From positions 1 through 43,369 of the forward strand of contig CALVNN010000005.1 in assembly GCA_944349765.1 (NCBI GenBank): a stretch of DNA of 43,369 nucleotides, given 5' to 3'. The notes below the pieces were generated by a model. The model saw nothing but the letters and a program-made list of their open reading frames with translations. It did no database searches and was not told where the DNA came from. Source of the stretch: an uncultured Clostridia bacterium (lineage in GTDB: Bacteria > Bacillota > Clostridia > Christensenellales > UBA1242). This document shows positions 32,182-40,866 of the stretch, piece by piece. The translations under genes and the position numbers were made by a program. Each line of letters begins with the position of its first letter. Position 1 is the first letter of the stretch.

Positions 32182-32496
32182 ATGATAATAAATAGTGATG
32201 TTTTTGATATTACAAAAAGAGTTAAGGCCATAGATAAAAGCTATCTAATTAATTGGAACGAAAAGAAGCAGCGTTACGAAGTGGTTAGGATGATAAATAA
32301 TAGGTTGGTTGTAGAACTTATTATACCTTACAGTGCTCTTGACGCTAGAACCATTATTTTATTGCATAAAAGCTCTATTAAAAATATTCATTCCATTATT
32401 CGTGCATATGAGCATAACAATTATAAGCTTAGTGCGGATAGTATGGAGGAGCAAAAATATAGACTTGCTTATGATTTAAAAATACTATTTCAATAA
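32182..32496 (+). CDS. Small cassette protein of unknown function
   Basis: The 104-residue protein lies between the capsid and adaptor genes. It has a beta-rich start (INSDVFDITKRVKAID, then YEVVRMINNRLVVELIIP) and a helical C-terminus with several Tyr. Its place suggests a head decoration or completion protein, but I know no family match. The start is the ATG at 32182 with AGAGG upstream. A GTG start at 32116 is rejected because the extension would run through the terminator hairpin. Confidence 0.6.
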   Translation: MIINSDVFDITKRVKAIDKSYLINWNEKKQRYEVVRMINNRLVVELIIPYSALDARTIILLHKSSIKNIHSIIRAYEHNNYKLSADSMEEQKYRLAYDLKILFQ

Positions 32497-32508
32497 AGAG
32501 GAGATTGT

Positions 32509-33111
32509 ATGGAACAATATTTATCCGTATATGAGTTGCTGGGTTTGTCAGCTAGAATGCTTAGAAAAGAAGATTTAGCCTATGACTTTTTGGAAGGTTC
32601 TTTGCCCCCGCCTACCGATTCTGGGATGTCGGGTCAAGTAACTTTGGATACAAATTCGTATGAATATAAGTTATTTATAACAGCGGTAAATAATGTTTGT
32701 GAAGACTTAGCTGCTCAATATTCATTGTTATGTTATGAAGAGACCTTTTCTGGTAACAAAATAAAGTATTCCGATCTTGAGTACAATATAGCTAAAGTGA
32801 TAGAAGTTAAAGACCCTAAAGGTAATAAAACAAAATTTTATAGGAGCAGTGATGGCTTGCTTTTTTCAAAAACTGACACTTACACCATTCTTTACACCTA
32901 TAAGCCAAATAAAATAACTGGAAATACACAAATTATGCTTTATCCTATTGTGCCTAAAGCCACTTTAGCTTATGGCGTGTGTGCACAATATTGCATAATG
33001 GATGGTCTATTTGATGAGGCTGAAATGTGGGAGTCGAGATATAAAGAAGCATTGCTTGGACAATTTAGACAAACAAAAAATATAAAGATGAGAGCGAAAA
33101 TATGGCAATAA
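32509..33111 (+). CDS. Head-tail adaptor / head completion protein
   Basis: The 200-residue protein occupies the adaptor position, after the capsid and before the neck protein. An N-terminal helical region is followed by beta strands with YKPNKITGN and a C-terminal helical pair with many aromatic residues (ECQYCIMDG-like block, EMWESRYKEALLG). This is the general layout of gp4/gp6-like adaptors that bind below the portal. GAGGAG precedes the ATG, and the stop overlaps the next gene by 10 bp. Assignment is by position and layout. Confidence 0.6.
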   Translation: MEQYLSVYELLGLSARMLRKEDLAYDFLEGSLPPPTDSGMSGQVTLDTNSYEYKLFITAVNNVCEDLAAQYSLLCYEETFSGNKIKYSDLEYNIAKVIEVKDPKGNKTKFYRSSDGLLFSKTDTYTILYTYKPNKITGNTQIMLYPIVPKATLAYGVCAQYCIMDGLFDEAEMWESRYKEALLGQFRQTKNIKMRAKIWQ

Positions 33112-34586
33112 TTAATCAAAGCAATAATAGATTACCTAGTGTGCAATATGCTATGGTGGATTTTAGTGATTTTTTGAATGGTATTAATACGCAATATGAT
33201 GATAGTATTATGCCAATAAGATATGCACTAGAATGTTCAAATTTTAGTACCGACAAAGGCGTATTAAAGACTGGACTAGGACTAAAGAAGTTGGTTTTGC
33301 CTATTTCTATAGATGACCCAGAGGGTGGCGTGGAAATGGTAGAGGATTTTGAAGACGCCGAGCCACTAAAAGTTATGCATTTTAGGTTCTGGGAGCCAAA
33401 TGCAAATGAACAGCAAAATAGGATACTTATATACCTAAGTGATGGTAGAATTATTTGGCGTCGTATGTATGATAATTTTAATCTATATATAGTACTACCT
33501 AATCTTACTTTTACAAGTGTTCCTAATTTGCTAAATTATCGTCTCAATGATGACAAAGATATTGGTATATTTATGTCAAAAACCGACCATTTAAAAGTAT
33601 GGGGTCCTAAATTTTCAATAATGGAGATAGAGGATGCACCTTTAATGACTAGTATGTGCTTGCATTTTGAAAGACTGTTTGCGACAGTAGAAGGTAAAAA
33701 TACTTCAATTTGGTTTTCGGACAGTATGGACCCGACCAACTGGAATGTAAGCAGTACTGAAGCAGGATATTTTCATCTATATGACACTTTAGGTGGTGCA
33801 AATAAAATAATATCTTTTAATAATTATTTATATATATTTAGAGACTTCGGCATTACAAAAGTCACAGCTTATGCAGAGCAATCAAGTTTTACAGTAAGCA
33901 ATATTTACACTAGTAGTAACGTTATTTTTGCGGATACGGCATGTATATGTGGTGATAATGTATTTTTTCTAGCAAGCGACGGACTGTATGGCTTTGATGG
34001 TGCGGGTGTAAAGAAACTAAATCTAAATTTTGAAGGCATATTTGATGGAGTAGATAATAGTAAAGCTCAGTCTGAATTTCATAAAAATTGCTATTATTTA
34101 CTTTGTAATACTAAATATTCCTCAGATGAAGATTATTTAGGTACTTTACTTGAGCTTAATGTTGAGACGGGGGCATTATCATTGCTCACAGGGTATAAAT
34201 TTGTAAGTATGACGGCTATAAGAAATGACCTTGTAGAAAAGTTGATTGTCATAATCAGAAATAATCAAGAAAATATCCTAACACAATTGACTCATGATGG
34301 GTTAGTTTTGGGTGAGGCAACCACAAAAAAATGGAAAAGCGCAATGACTGATTTGGGCGAACCAAATAAGATTAAGACCATAAAAAGTATTAGTTTAATC
34401 AGTGAGTATGATTGCACGGTAGAACTTGAGACAGAAAATAAAAAGATTTCACTTAATATAAAAGGCAATCCTTTACCTCAACGAAGAGCATTAAATCTGA
34501 CAGGTAGTCTAATAAGTGTTGGTTTTATTACAAAAGGTCAAAATGCTAAAATAAGTCATCCAGAAATGGAAATATGTTACAAATAG
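33102..34586 (+). CDS. Neck / DNA-stabilisation protein, P22 gp10-like
   Basis: The 494-residue protein begins with VDFSDFLNGINTQYDDS, followed by the ECSNFSTDKGVLKTGLGLKK pattern seen at the start of many podovirus neck and tail-tube proteins. Its middle carries a characteristic FERLFATVEGKNTSIWFSDSMDPTNW segment, also common in gp10/gp12-type proteins. A beta-propeller-like repetitive organisation is likely. Such proteins close the portal channel and form the short tail tube. It overlaps the upstream gene, and its last bases overlap a possible start of the next. Confidence 0.72.
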   Translation: MAIINQSNNRLPSVQYAMVDFSDFLNGINTQYDDSIMPIRYALECSNFSTDKGVLKTGLGLKKLVLPISIDDPEGGVEMVEDFEDAEPLKVMHFRFWEPNANEQQNRILIYLSDGRIIWRRMYDNFNLYIVLPNLTFTSVPNLLNYRLNDDKDIGIFMSKTDHLKVWGPKFSIMEIEDAPLMTSMCLHFERLFATVEGKNTSIWFSDSMDPTNWNVSSTEAGYFHLYDTLGGANKIISFNNYLYIFRDFGITKVTAYAEQSSFTVSNIYTSSNVIFADTACICGDNVFFLASDGLYGFDGAGVKKLNLNFEGIFDGVDNSKAQSEFHKNCYYLLCNTKYSSDEDYLGTLLELNVETGALSLLTGYKFVSMTAIRNDLVEKLIVIIRNNQENILTQLTHDGLVLGEATTKKWKSAMTDLGEPNKIKTIKSISLISEYDCTVELETENKKISLNIKGNPLPQRRALNLTGSLISVGFITKGQNAKISHPEMEICYK

Positions 34587-34654
34587 AATATGATTTAAAA
34601 GAATTAGCGAAGCAAATTAATCAAGAAATGTTTAATTTAAGTGGAGGACAAAAA

Positions 34655-35593
34655 ATGTTTGAATATAAGTTTAAAGATTTGAATCAAGACAAAGAAAAAC
34701 AAGACGGTAGGAAAGATTTGATAGAAAAGATAAAAGGCGTCGAGCAAACGTTTCAATTAAGCGAAATGCCGGCTAAAGCTGAAGATATTAAGTTGGATCG
34801 TAAGGAATACAAGGATGTTGACAATGAGGCTATAAAAGCTGAAGCTACTAACAGCTTAAAATCTTACTTAACCGAAGGATTAAACGAAATTAACCAAGAT
34901 TATGAAGATTCAAAGCTTAAGATAGATAATGAGATAAATGAAGCGAACTCAAACTCAAAAAATAAGTTAAATACAATAGATAATAGTTATAACGACAAAA
35001 AGCAAAGCACAGTAAATTCATCAATAAAAAAGGGTACCAATAGAGGCTCTATCTTGAATGAACAGATACAAGATCTGGATGAACAAAAAGAAGAGGACAT
35101 AAGTGCGGTAAAAAGTGATTTGGATACAAAAATCAGTTCTCTTAATTCGCAAAAGGAATTACTTGAGACTAAAAAATTGAATGCACTTAATGCTTTTGAT
35201 ATTGCTTATGCTGTAAAGCTTGATGAAAAAATTAGTAAAATCAATGAAGATTTAGCTACTTATAATCAAAAAGTCCAAGAATATAATAACACTATAGAAC
35301 AAAAAGAAAAAGAGTACGCCTTAAAAAATGAGGCTGAGTACCAAGAGAATGTAGACCGTATTATGGATAGAAATCAGCAGTTAATAGATTTTATAGCGGA
35401 GCAAGGGCGTGATGGGCTAGAATCTAGAATAGCACTCAAAAAGACTGAGATGGCTCTAGAATTTTTTGAGTCTATGAAGCCAGCAGATGCTTTGACTATG
35501 CTTATTGAAGATGCTGAACTCGCAAACGCTTTGGGAGATACTGCGTTTCAGGCGGTGTTAGAGGCTTTGCGTCAAAAATTGGTAGGCGAATAA
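34655..35593 (+). CDS. Long coiled-coil virion-associated protein
   Basis: The 312-residue protein is almost entirely helical and charged, with long heptad-like stretches from about residue 60 to 240 (repeated INEAN, LDEQKEED, SSLNSQKEL and similar). The end is a more compact, hydrophobic helical domain. It may be a tail needle, an internal virion protein, or a length-determining rod. The start chosen is ATG 34655, because GGAGG lies seven bases upstream. A longer frame from ATG 34574 adds 27 helix-like residues but has no ribosome site; both products are possible. Confidence 0.6.
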   Translation: MFEYKFKDLNQDKEKQDGRKDLIEKIKGVEQTFQLSEMPAKAEDIKLDRKEYKDVDNEAIKAEATNSLKSYLTEGLNEINQDYEDSKLKIDNEINEANSNSKNKLNTIDNSYNDKKQSTVNSSIKKGTNRGSILNEQIQDLDEQKEEDISAVKSDLDTKISSLNSQKELLETKKLNALNAFDIAYAVKLDEKISKINEDLATYNQKVQEYNNTIEQKEKEYALKNEAEYQENVDRIMDRNQQLIDFIAEQGRDGLESRIALKKTEMALEFFESMKPADALTMLIEDAELANALGDTAFQAVLEALRQKLVGE

Positions 35594-35853
35594 TGTGGGA
35601 ACAAGTCTTAGACTTGGCATTGAATAATGGATTATGGGCAGTTTTATTTTTGGGGCTATTGATTTTTCAATTGAGAGATAGTAAAGCAAGAGAGGGAAAA
35701 TATCAGAGTATTATTTCCAGTCTTACAAATAAGCTTGACTTAATTCAAAAAGTAAGTGAAGATGTTTGTGATATTAAAGAAACAATAAAAGATTTAAAAG
35801 TGAAAGCTAAAACTTTAAAGAAGGAGAGTAAAGATTATGCTAAAGAGCTTTAA
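35593..35853 (+). CDS. BhlA/UviB-type holin-like protein
   Basis: The 86-residue protein has one N-terminal membrane helix (about 12-27, GLWAVLFLGLLIFQL) followed by REGKYQSIISSLTNKLDLIQKVSEDV and a basic helical tail. This is the layout of BhlA/UviB holin-like proteins, in which a single TM is followed by a coiled-coil with KYQ and LT motifs. They permeabilise the membrane, allowing release. The ATG overlaps the stop of the preceding gene (TAATG), and its C-terminal end overlaps the next holin gene by 17 bp. Confidence 0.72.
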   Translation: MWEQVLDLALNNGLWAVLFLGLLIFQLRDSKAREGKYQSIISSLTNKLDLIQKVSEDVCDIKETIKDLKVKAKTLKKESKDYAKEL

Positions 35854-36106
35854 GTTTTGGTTCTGCATAGCTTTGTGTATATTACTTGTGGGGATAGTAG
35901 TAGCTGAGATTTTTGGCATTCACTTACAAGTAGATTATTTGACTGGTATACTTAGTGTGGTGTTATCTATTATGATAACTTTAGGTCTTATAGATAAAGA
36001 CTTGCCATCTAAAACCGATGCTGAATCAATCAAAATGGAATTAACCGAAGCACAAGAAAAAATTGAAGAAACAATAAATGATAAAGATAAAGCAGAAAAA
36101 AATTAA
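35837..36106 (+). CDS. phi-LC3-type holin
   Basis: The 89-residue protein has two membrane segments (about 5-25 and 33-50), a short link, GLIDKDLPSKTDAES, and a charged helical tail. This is the classic phi LC3 family layout. It is the last gene of the cassette, followed by a strong terminator. GGAG lies about ten bases before the ATG. Together with the BhlA-like gene just upstream it forms a holin pair; no endolysin gene is found in the cassette or in the rest of the window. Confidence 0.82.
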   Translation: MLKSFKFWFCIALCILLVGIVVAEIFGIHLQVDYLTGILSVVLSIMITLGLIDKDLPSKTDAESIKMELTEAQEKIEETINDKDKAEKN

Positions 36107-36110
36107 TTTT

Positions 36111-36138
36111 AAAAGCCGAAATAATTTCGGCTTTTTTT
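36111..36138 (+). terminator. Terminator of the capsid cassette
   Basis: AAAAGCCGAAA pairs with TTTCGGCTTTT around a short loop and is followed by further T residues. Confidence 0.9.
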
Positions 36139-36162
36139 GATACTTATAAGTCTTAAGGTCGC

Positions 36163-36191
36163 TTTACTTTTGAGTTTATTTATGCTATAAT
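36163..36191 (+). promoter_or_regulatory. Promoter of gltX
   Basis: TTTACT at 36163-36168 and an extended -10 TGCTATAAT (core 36186-36191) are 17 bp apart, about 24 bp before the ribosome site. Confidence 0.75.
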
Positions 36192-36221
36192 TTCTTATCA
36201 TATTTATACTGAGGTTTTAAA

Positions 36222-37862
36222 ATGGATTTTAAAAAATTGGCAGATTTACTGTATCCAAATCTTACATATACGGCTAAGTATTATGAAGAGCTTTATCCGA
36301 AGCGAGATTTGCCTTTAGGAGCGGAAGTTACTCGTTTTGCACCTAGTCCTACAGGTTATTTGCATATGGGTGGATTTTATCAAGCACTTGTTGATAGTAG
36401 AATAGCGAGTAATACGGGTGGAGTATTTTATTTTAGGCTAGAAGACACCGATAAAAAACGTGAAATTCAAGGCGCTGGCGATATAGCCTTAAATATCCTA
36501 AAAGAGTATGGGCTACTTCCTATGGAGGGGTTGATGCCAGATGGTAATCAAGTGGGACAATATGGTCCTTATGTACAAAGTGAAAGATTGGATATATATA
36601 AGGCTTTTGCGTATGAACTAGTCGCTAAAGGGCGTGCTTTCCCTTGTTTTTGTGATAAAAGCGAAGGCAAGGAAGACATAGAGGAACGTAGAGAAAAGAT
36701 GCTTAAAGAACAAGACACTATTTTAGAGCACGACCCTTGTCGGGATTTGACTTATGAGCAAATAGAGGCGAATATAAAAGCAAAAAAGCCTTGGGCACTT
36801 AGACTAAGGTCTTTAAATAATGAGGATGATAAGATAATAGTTAATGATGCTGTCTTAGGCGATAGAGAGATACCTGCAAATACAAAAGATTTGGTGCTTA
36901 TTAAGAGCAATGGTATACCACCTTATGCATTTGCACATGCTGTAGATGATCACTTGATGCGTACTACACTAGTGGTACGTGGGGGTGAGTGGTTTCCTAG
37001 TGTGGCTGGCCATATTGAGATATTTGAGGCTCTTGGTTTTGATAGAGTGAGATATGCTCATACGGGGCTTATAAGTAAGCTTGATGGCGACAACAAGCGA
37101 AAGCTTAGCAAACGCAAAGACCCAGAAGCTGATATGAGATATTTCATACAAAATGGTTATCCAGCTGAGGCGGTGATAGATTACATACTAAACTTAGCTA
37201 ATAGCAATTATGAGATGTGGCGAAAAGAAAACCCTGCTGCAAGCTATACAGAATTTAAGTTTAACATAGAAAAATTAAATCTTTCTGACCCTATTTTTGA
37301 TATTGTAAAGTTAGAAGATATTTCTAAAAATATCATTTCTCGTTTGACCACCGAAGAGGTGTTTGGTATGCTTTCAAAATGGGCAAGTGAATATGACAAA
37401 GAGTTTTATGATATAATAGTTAAGCGTCCGGATTATATCAAAGGTATGCTTGCTATAGACAGAGGCGGGGAAAAACCTCGTAAGGATATAGCTAAGATGA
37501 ATGAGGTATACGACTATTTCAAATATATGTTTGACTCAGATTTTGAATGCGTATTTGATGAGAAATTTACTAAAGATGATATAAACATTGCATTGACTAA
37601 GTATATTGAATATTACAATCCAGAAGATACCAAAGATGAGTGGTTCCCTAGACTCAAAGAAGCATGTGTTAGTGCTGGCTTTTGTGCTGATATGAAAGAA
37701 TACAAGAAAAATCCAAGTGCGTATTTAGGAAGTGTTGCTGACTATAGTACAATAATTCGTATAGCTGTTACCGGAAAGAGGAATACTCCAGACTTATGTC
37801 CTATAATGAAACTTTTAGGATATGACAAAGTAATAGCTAGACTTAAAAGAAATATTAAATAA
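36222..37862 (+). CDS. gltX: Glutamyl-tRNA synthetase, long form
   Basis: The 546-residue class I synthetase charges tRNA(Glu). The HIGH-type motif is PSPTGYLHMGG at about 42-52 and the KMSKS-type motif is KRKLSKRKDP near residue 289-298. The protein is some 55-60 residues longer than the usual GluRS, because of added material in the C-terminal anticodon-binding part; a form of this length may be typical of some Clostridia. GluRS that also charges tRNA(Gln) is common in Bacillota, but this cannot be read from the sequence. The gene has its own promoter and a bidirectional terminator. Confidence 0.92.
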   Translation: MDFKKLADLLYPNLTYTAKYYEELYPKRDLPLGAEVTRFAPSPTGYLHMGGFYQALVDSRIASNTGGVFYFRLEDTDKKREIQGAGDIALNILKEYGLLPMEGLMPDGNQVGQYGPYVQSERLDIYKAFAYELVAKGRAFPCFCDKSEGKEDIEERREKMLKEQDTILEHDPCRDLTYEQIEANIKAKKPWALRLRSLNNEDDKIIVNDAVLGDREIPANTKDLVLIKSNGIPPYAFAHAVDDHLMRTTLVVRGGEWFPSVAGHIEIFEALGFDRVRYAHTGLISKLDGDNKRKLSKRKDPEADMRYFIQNGYPAEAVIDYILNLANSNYEMWRKENPAASYTEFKFNIEKLNLSDPIFDIVKLEDISKNIISRLTTEEVFGMLSKWASEYDKEFYDIIVKRPDYIKGMLAIDRGGEKPRKDIAKMNEVYDYFKYMFDSDFECVFDEKFTKDDINIALTKYIEYYNPEDTKDEWFPRLKEACVSAGFCADMKEYKKNPSAYLGSVADYSTIIRIAVTGKRNTPDLCPIMKLLGYDKVIARLKRNIK

Positions 37863-37900
37863 AAAATCCAACGAGAATTAATATCTCATTGGATTTTTTT
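37861..37900. terminator. Bidirectional terminator between gltX and the flavoprotein gene
   Basis: AAAAAATCCAACGAGA pairs with TCTCATTGGATTTTTT (one mismatch) around a seven-base loop, touching both stop codons. Confidence 0.9.
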
Positions 37901-39455
37901 ATTTTAGTTCTGCTTCAATGGATAATGCACATTTAAGTCCATCGACAGCACTTGTTATTATCCCTCCAGCGTACCCTGCACCTTCTCCTATAGGGTATAT
38001 ATTTTTAAAGTTTACACTTTGGTAAGTAATATTATCACGCACAATAGTTACAGGCGAACTACTGCGACTTTCTATAGCTACAAGTATGGCGTCGTCAGTA
38101 AAACCTTTTAATCTTTTGTTAAACCTAGGTAATGCCAATTTAAGACTTTCAGTCACAAAGTCTGGTAAGCATTTTGATATATCACAAATGCTGATTTTTG
38201 GTCTATAGCTACAGGCTAAATCCTGCCTTTCACTGCCCAAAAATTCTTGTACACTTTGTGCTGGTGCGGAGTAGTCGCTACCCGCCACCTCAAAAGCTTT
38301 TTTTTCGTAGATTCGTTGATAATAAAATCCGTCTAAAGGGTCATTTTCAAAGTAATCTTCGGGCAGTACATTTACAAGAAGTGCCGAATTAGCGAAGGGC
38401 GAATTTCTCGCAAAGTTGCTCATTCCGTTTGTGACAATTCCATTTTCTTCACTACTTGAGGCTACGATTTGACCGCCAGGGCACATACAAAAGGTAAATA
38501 CACTGCGTCCATTTTCCAAATGCTCAACTAGTTTATAGTCGGCGTTTGGCAGTCGGTCATCAATCATACCATATTGTGCAAGGTTAATATTCATTTGAGG
38601 ATGCTCTATTCTCACACCCATAGCAAATGGCTTTGGAGTTAGTTTAAATCCTTTTTCCTTAAGTAGTGAAAATGTTTCAATAGGACTATGACCAATTGCA
38701 AGTATTAATCTATCTGTTGTGATAGTACTAATTGTATTATTCAGGGTATTAATATAAGTTAGTATTTTTATCTCATCTAAGGTAAAATCAATTAGTTTTG
38801 CATTGAAAATTACTTGTCCACCTAGTCTTTTTATTTCTTCCCGAATAGATTTCACTATTTGCTGAAGATTGTCAGTACCTATATGTGGTTTGGACTTGTA
38901 AAATATTTCTTTTGGAGCTCCGTGCAGTATAAATTCATTTATAACTTTTTTATAATATTTATTATTTATGTTAGAATTTAATTTTCCGTCACTAAAAGTC
39001 CCAGCACCGCCTTCACCATAGTGTACGTTGCTGTATTTGTTGAGTTTGCCCTCCTCCCAGAAAAGTTGAACATCTTTTGCTCTTTCGTTGGCAGGCTTTC
39101 CTTGTTCTAAGACTATTGGTCTTAGTCCCATCTTAGCAAGAGCTAAGGCACAGAACATTCCACTAGGACCAAACCCCACTATTACAGGAGAGTAGGTGGT
39201 GGAGTAGTTATTAGTTTCTATACCTTTAAAGTCTAGCTCATAGTCATTTAATTTTTTTGTGTATTTATTGAGTTTACTAAATTCTACAGCGACATTTAAC
39301 ACATATTTGACTTCTTTTCTTGCATCAATTGATTCTTTCACAATGTGATATTCTTTAATGTCTGATTTATCGCATTTAAGTTTACTACAAATATTATTTA
39401 TAATATCATCAGGCGAATATCCTATGTTTAGCTTTAATTCCGTTATTAATTTCAT
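37899..39455 (-). CDS. FAD-dependent dehydrogenase-like protein (COG2509 type)
   Basis: The 518-residue protein has an N-terminal domain of about 90 residues with an RKEV motif (BFD-like ferredoxin fold in the family), then the dinucleotide-binding VGFGPSGMFCALALA, and a conserved EGGAGTFSDGKLN block. The late FYPIGEGAGYAGGI-like segment (YPIGEGAGYAGG) closes the FAD site. These COG2509 proteins are widespread but their substrate is unknown. The ATG is preceded by AAAGGACT. It starts 1 nt after the stop of the other flavoprotein, so the pair are coupled. Confidence 0.85.
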   Translation of the reverse strand: MKLITELKLNIGYSPDDIINNICSKLKCDKSDIKEYHIVKESIDARKEVKYVLNVAVEFSKLNKYTKKLNDYELDFKGIETNNYSTTYSPVIVGFGPSGMFCALALAKMGLRPIVLEQGKPANERAKDVQLFWEEGKLNKYSNVHYGEGGAGTFSDGKLNSNINNKYYKKVINEFILHGAPKEIFYKSKPHIGTDNLQQIVKSIREEIKRLGGQVIFNAKLIDFTLDEIKILTYINTLNNTISTITTDRLILAIGHSPIETFSLLKEKGFKLTPKPFAMGVRIEHPQMNINLAQYGMIDDRLPNADYKLVEHLENGRSVFTFCMCPGGQIVASSSEENGIVTNGMSNFARNSPFANSALLVNVLPEDYFENDPLDGFYYQRIYEKKAFEVAGSDYSAPAQSVQEFLGSERQDLACSYRPKISICDISKCLPDFVTESLKLALPRFNKRLKGFTDDAILVAIESRSSSPVTIVRDNITYQSVNFKNIYPIGEGAGYAGGIITSAVDGLKCALSIEAELK

Positions 39456-39456
39456 A

Positions 39457-40617
39457 TCAGTCCTTTTTATTATTAATTGCTTTGCCCGCTATACTTCCAC
39501 TGGTAAACGCCCATTGTAAGTTATAGCCTCCACAGTGGCCAATTACTTCTGTAAATTCACCAACAAAATAAAGGTTTGGGTAATTTTTATGTTCTAAGTT
39601 TTCGTTTAAATCTTCTAAAGGTACGCCACCCATATAGATTTGGTTATTATTTAAACGACCAGTTATATCTAAAGTGTAGTTTTTTATAATGTTAACTATT
39701 TGATTAATCTTGGTATCTGTTAGTGTAGTAGCTTTGTCATTAAATTTTACTTTTGCCTTGCTTAAGATTTTGCTAGCTAGTGCTTTGTGTATTAGTCCAT
39801 TTAAAAATTGACTGACTAGTAAATGTTTATTGTTTTGTATGATTTGCTTTAGTATACTTTTAAGGTCGTTATGAGGATAGTTTGGTAATAAATCTATACT
39901 CAATTTAGCATTTTGGAATTGACTAGGTAAGTGATTTGATATATTCATTATGACGATACCACTTATGCCGTTATCTTTAAATAATATTTCGCCGATTTCT
40001 GAGTATTCCATAATGTCATCTACTAGTAGTGATACATGAGCTGGGTTTACTCTTATGCCATTAAGTCCATTATTTTCTGTAGTCTGAAGTGAACAAAGAG
40101 CAGGTGTAAATTCGTTAATTCTGACATTGTTTGGTAGTTGTAATTTTCCATTACCGCCACATGCAACAATGCATACTTTACACTCAATAACGTCGTCTTC
40201 TAGCTCTATTTTGTAGCCGTATTCACATAATGAGACGCTTTTTGCTATTTTACGTATATGCTCTACATTATCTAAAGATTCTAGCTTATAATTTAGCATT
40301 TCATAAACGCTACTAGCGGTATTTGTGATAGGATATATTCGTCCTTCTTCGTCTGCATAGGTCACAATTCCTAAATCTTTGAAGGTCTTAATAGTATCTT
40401 GTGTGTTAAATCTATCAAAAAAGTTACTTAGGTCTCTATTGTAAAAACGTGTGTTTAAATCTTTGTTAGTAAGATTGGCTCTGCCATTTCCTGTCACTAA
40501 CAATTTCTTACCCAAAGGGACATTATCTAAGATACACACTGATTTGTCACTTGAAATACTTAATGCCGAAAATATTCCGCTAGCTCCGCCACCTATGATT
40601 ACTACATCTTTTTTCAT
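39457..40617 (-). CDS. NAD(P)/FAD-dependent oxidoreductase, HI0933/YhiN type
   Basis: The 386-residue protein opens with VVIIGGGASGIFSALS, then GKKLLVTGNGRANLTN, and ends with the GGVPLEDL and FVGEFTEVIGHCGGYNLQWAF segments typical of the HI0933/BaiN-like flavoprotein family. Proteins of this family bind FAD; most are uncharacterised, and one branch (BaiN) reduces bile-acid intermediates, but nothing here singles that out. It is first in a two-gene operon with the COG2509 protein, under a very good promoter. AAGGT precedes the ATG. Confidence 0.87.
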   Translation of the reverse strand: MKKDVVIIGGGASGIFSALSISSDKSVCILDNVPLGKKLLVTGNGRANLTNKDLNTRFYNRDLSNFFDRFNTQDTIKTFKDLGIVTYADEEGRIYPITNTASSVYEMLNYKLESLDNVEHIRKIAKSVSLCEYGYKIELEDDVIECKVCIVACGGNGKLQLPNNVRINEFTPALCSLQTTENNGLNGIRVNPAHVSLLVDDIMEYSEIGEILFKDNGISGIVIMNISNHLPSQFQNAKLSIDLLPNYPHNDLKSILKQIIQNNKHLLVSQFLNGLIHKALASKILSKAKVKFNDKATTLTDTKINQIVNIIKNYTLDITGRLNNNQIYMGGVPLEDLNENLEHKNYPNLYFVGEFTEVIGHCGGYNLQWAFTSGSIAGKAINNKKD

Positions 40618-40645
40618 AAATTTATTACCTTATTATTTTTTTAAT

Positions 40646-40674
40646 ATTTTACCATTTAGATATTCTAATGTCAA
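40646..40674 (-). promoter_or_regulatory. Promoter of the flavoprotein operon
   Basis: On the minus strand a perfect TTGACA (40669-40674), a 17-bp spacer and an extended -10 TGGTAAAAT (core 40646-40651). Confidence 0.75.
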
Positions 40675-40765
40675 TGAAAAGTAAAATAAGCTGACTAAAA
40701 ACAAAGCAAACACAGATATTTGCTTGAAAAATGAGGGAAAATTTACTATTATTTTGTGATTTTGT

Positions 40766-40794
40766 TTGCAAATTACTTTATAATATGGTATAAT
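40766..40794 (+). promoter_or_regulatory. Promoter of the HU gene
   Basis: TTGCAA at 40766-40771 and an extended -10 TGGTATAAT (core 40789-40794) are 17 bp apart, giving a leader of about 66 nt. A second TATAAT at 40779 has no matching -35. Confidence 0.75.
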
Positions 40795-40866
40795 TACTAG
40801 CGAAAGTTAATCGGTTAAAACGGTTGCTTTTTAAAAATCCAAAAGATAAAGGAAGGATTACATTTT

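Larger units (their letters stand above)
26312..36106 (+). mobile_element. Compact podovirus-like packaging and capsid cassette (prophage remnant or GTA-like)
   Basis: Eleven genes in one direction encode a large terminase, small-terminase-like protein, portal, scaffold-like protein, major capsid protein, head-completion and neck proteins, a coiled-coil protein and two holin-like proteins. The block is 9.8 kb, ends in a strong terminator, and has the same AT-rich look as its neighbours. No integrase, repressor, replication gene, endolysin, tape measure or tail spike is seen, and I find no flanking direct repeat. The boundaries given are those of the genes. Confidence 0.75.

Noticed and set aside
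26204-36162. Attachment sites flanking the capsid cassette
   Set aside because: I found no convincing direct repeat or tRNA end at either border; only ordinary terminators and promoters are visible.
40779-40784. First TATAAT before the HU gene as a second promoter
   Set aside because: No -35 box is found at a suitable distance; the second, extended box has a good partner.
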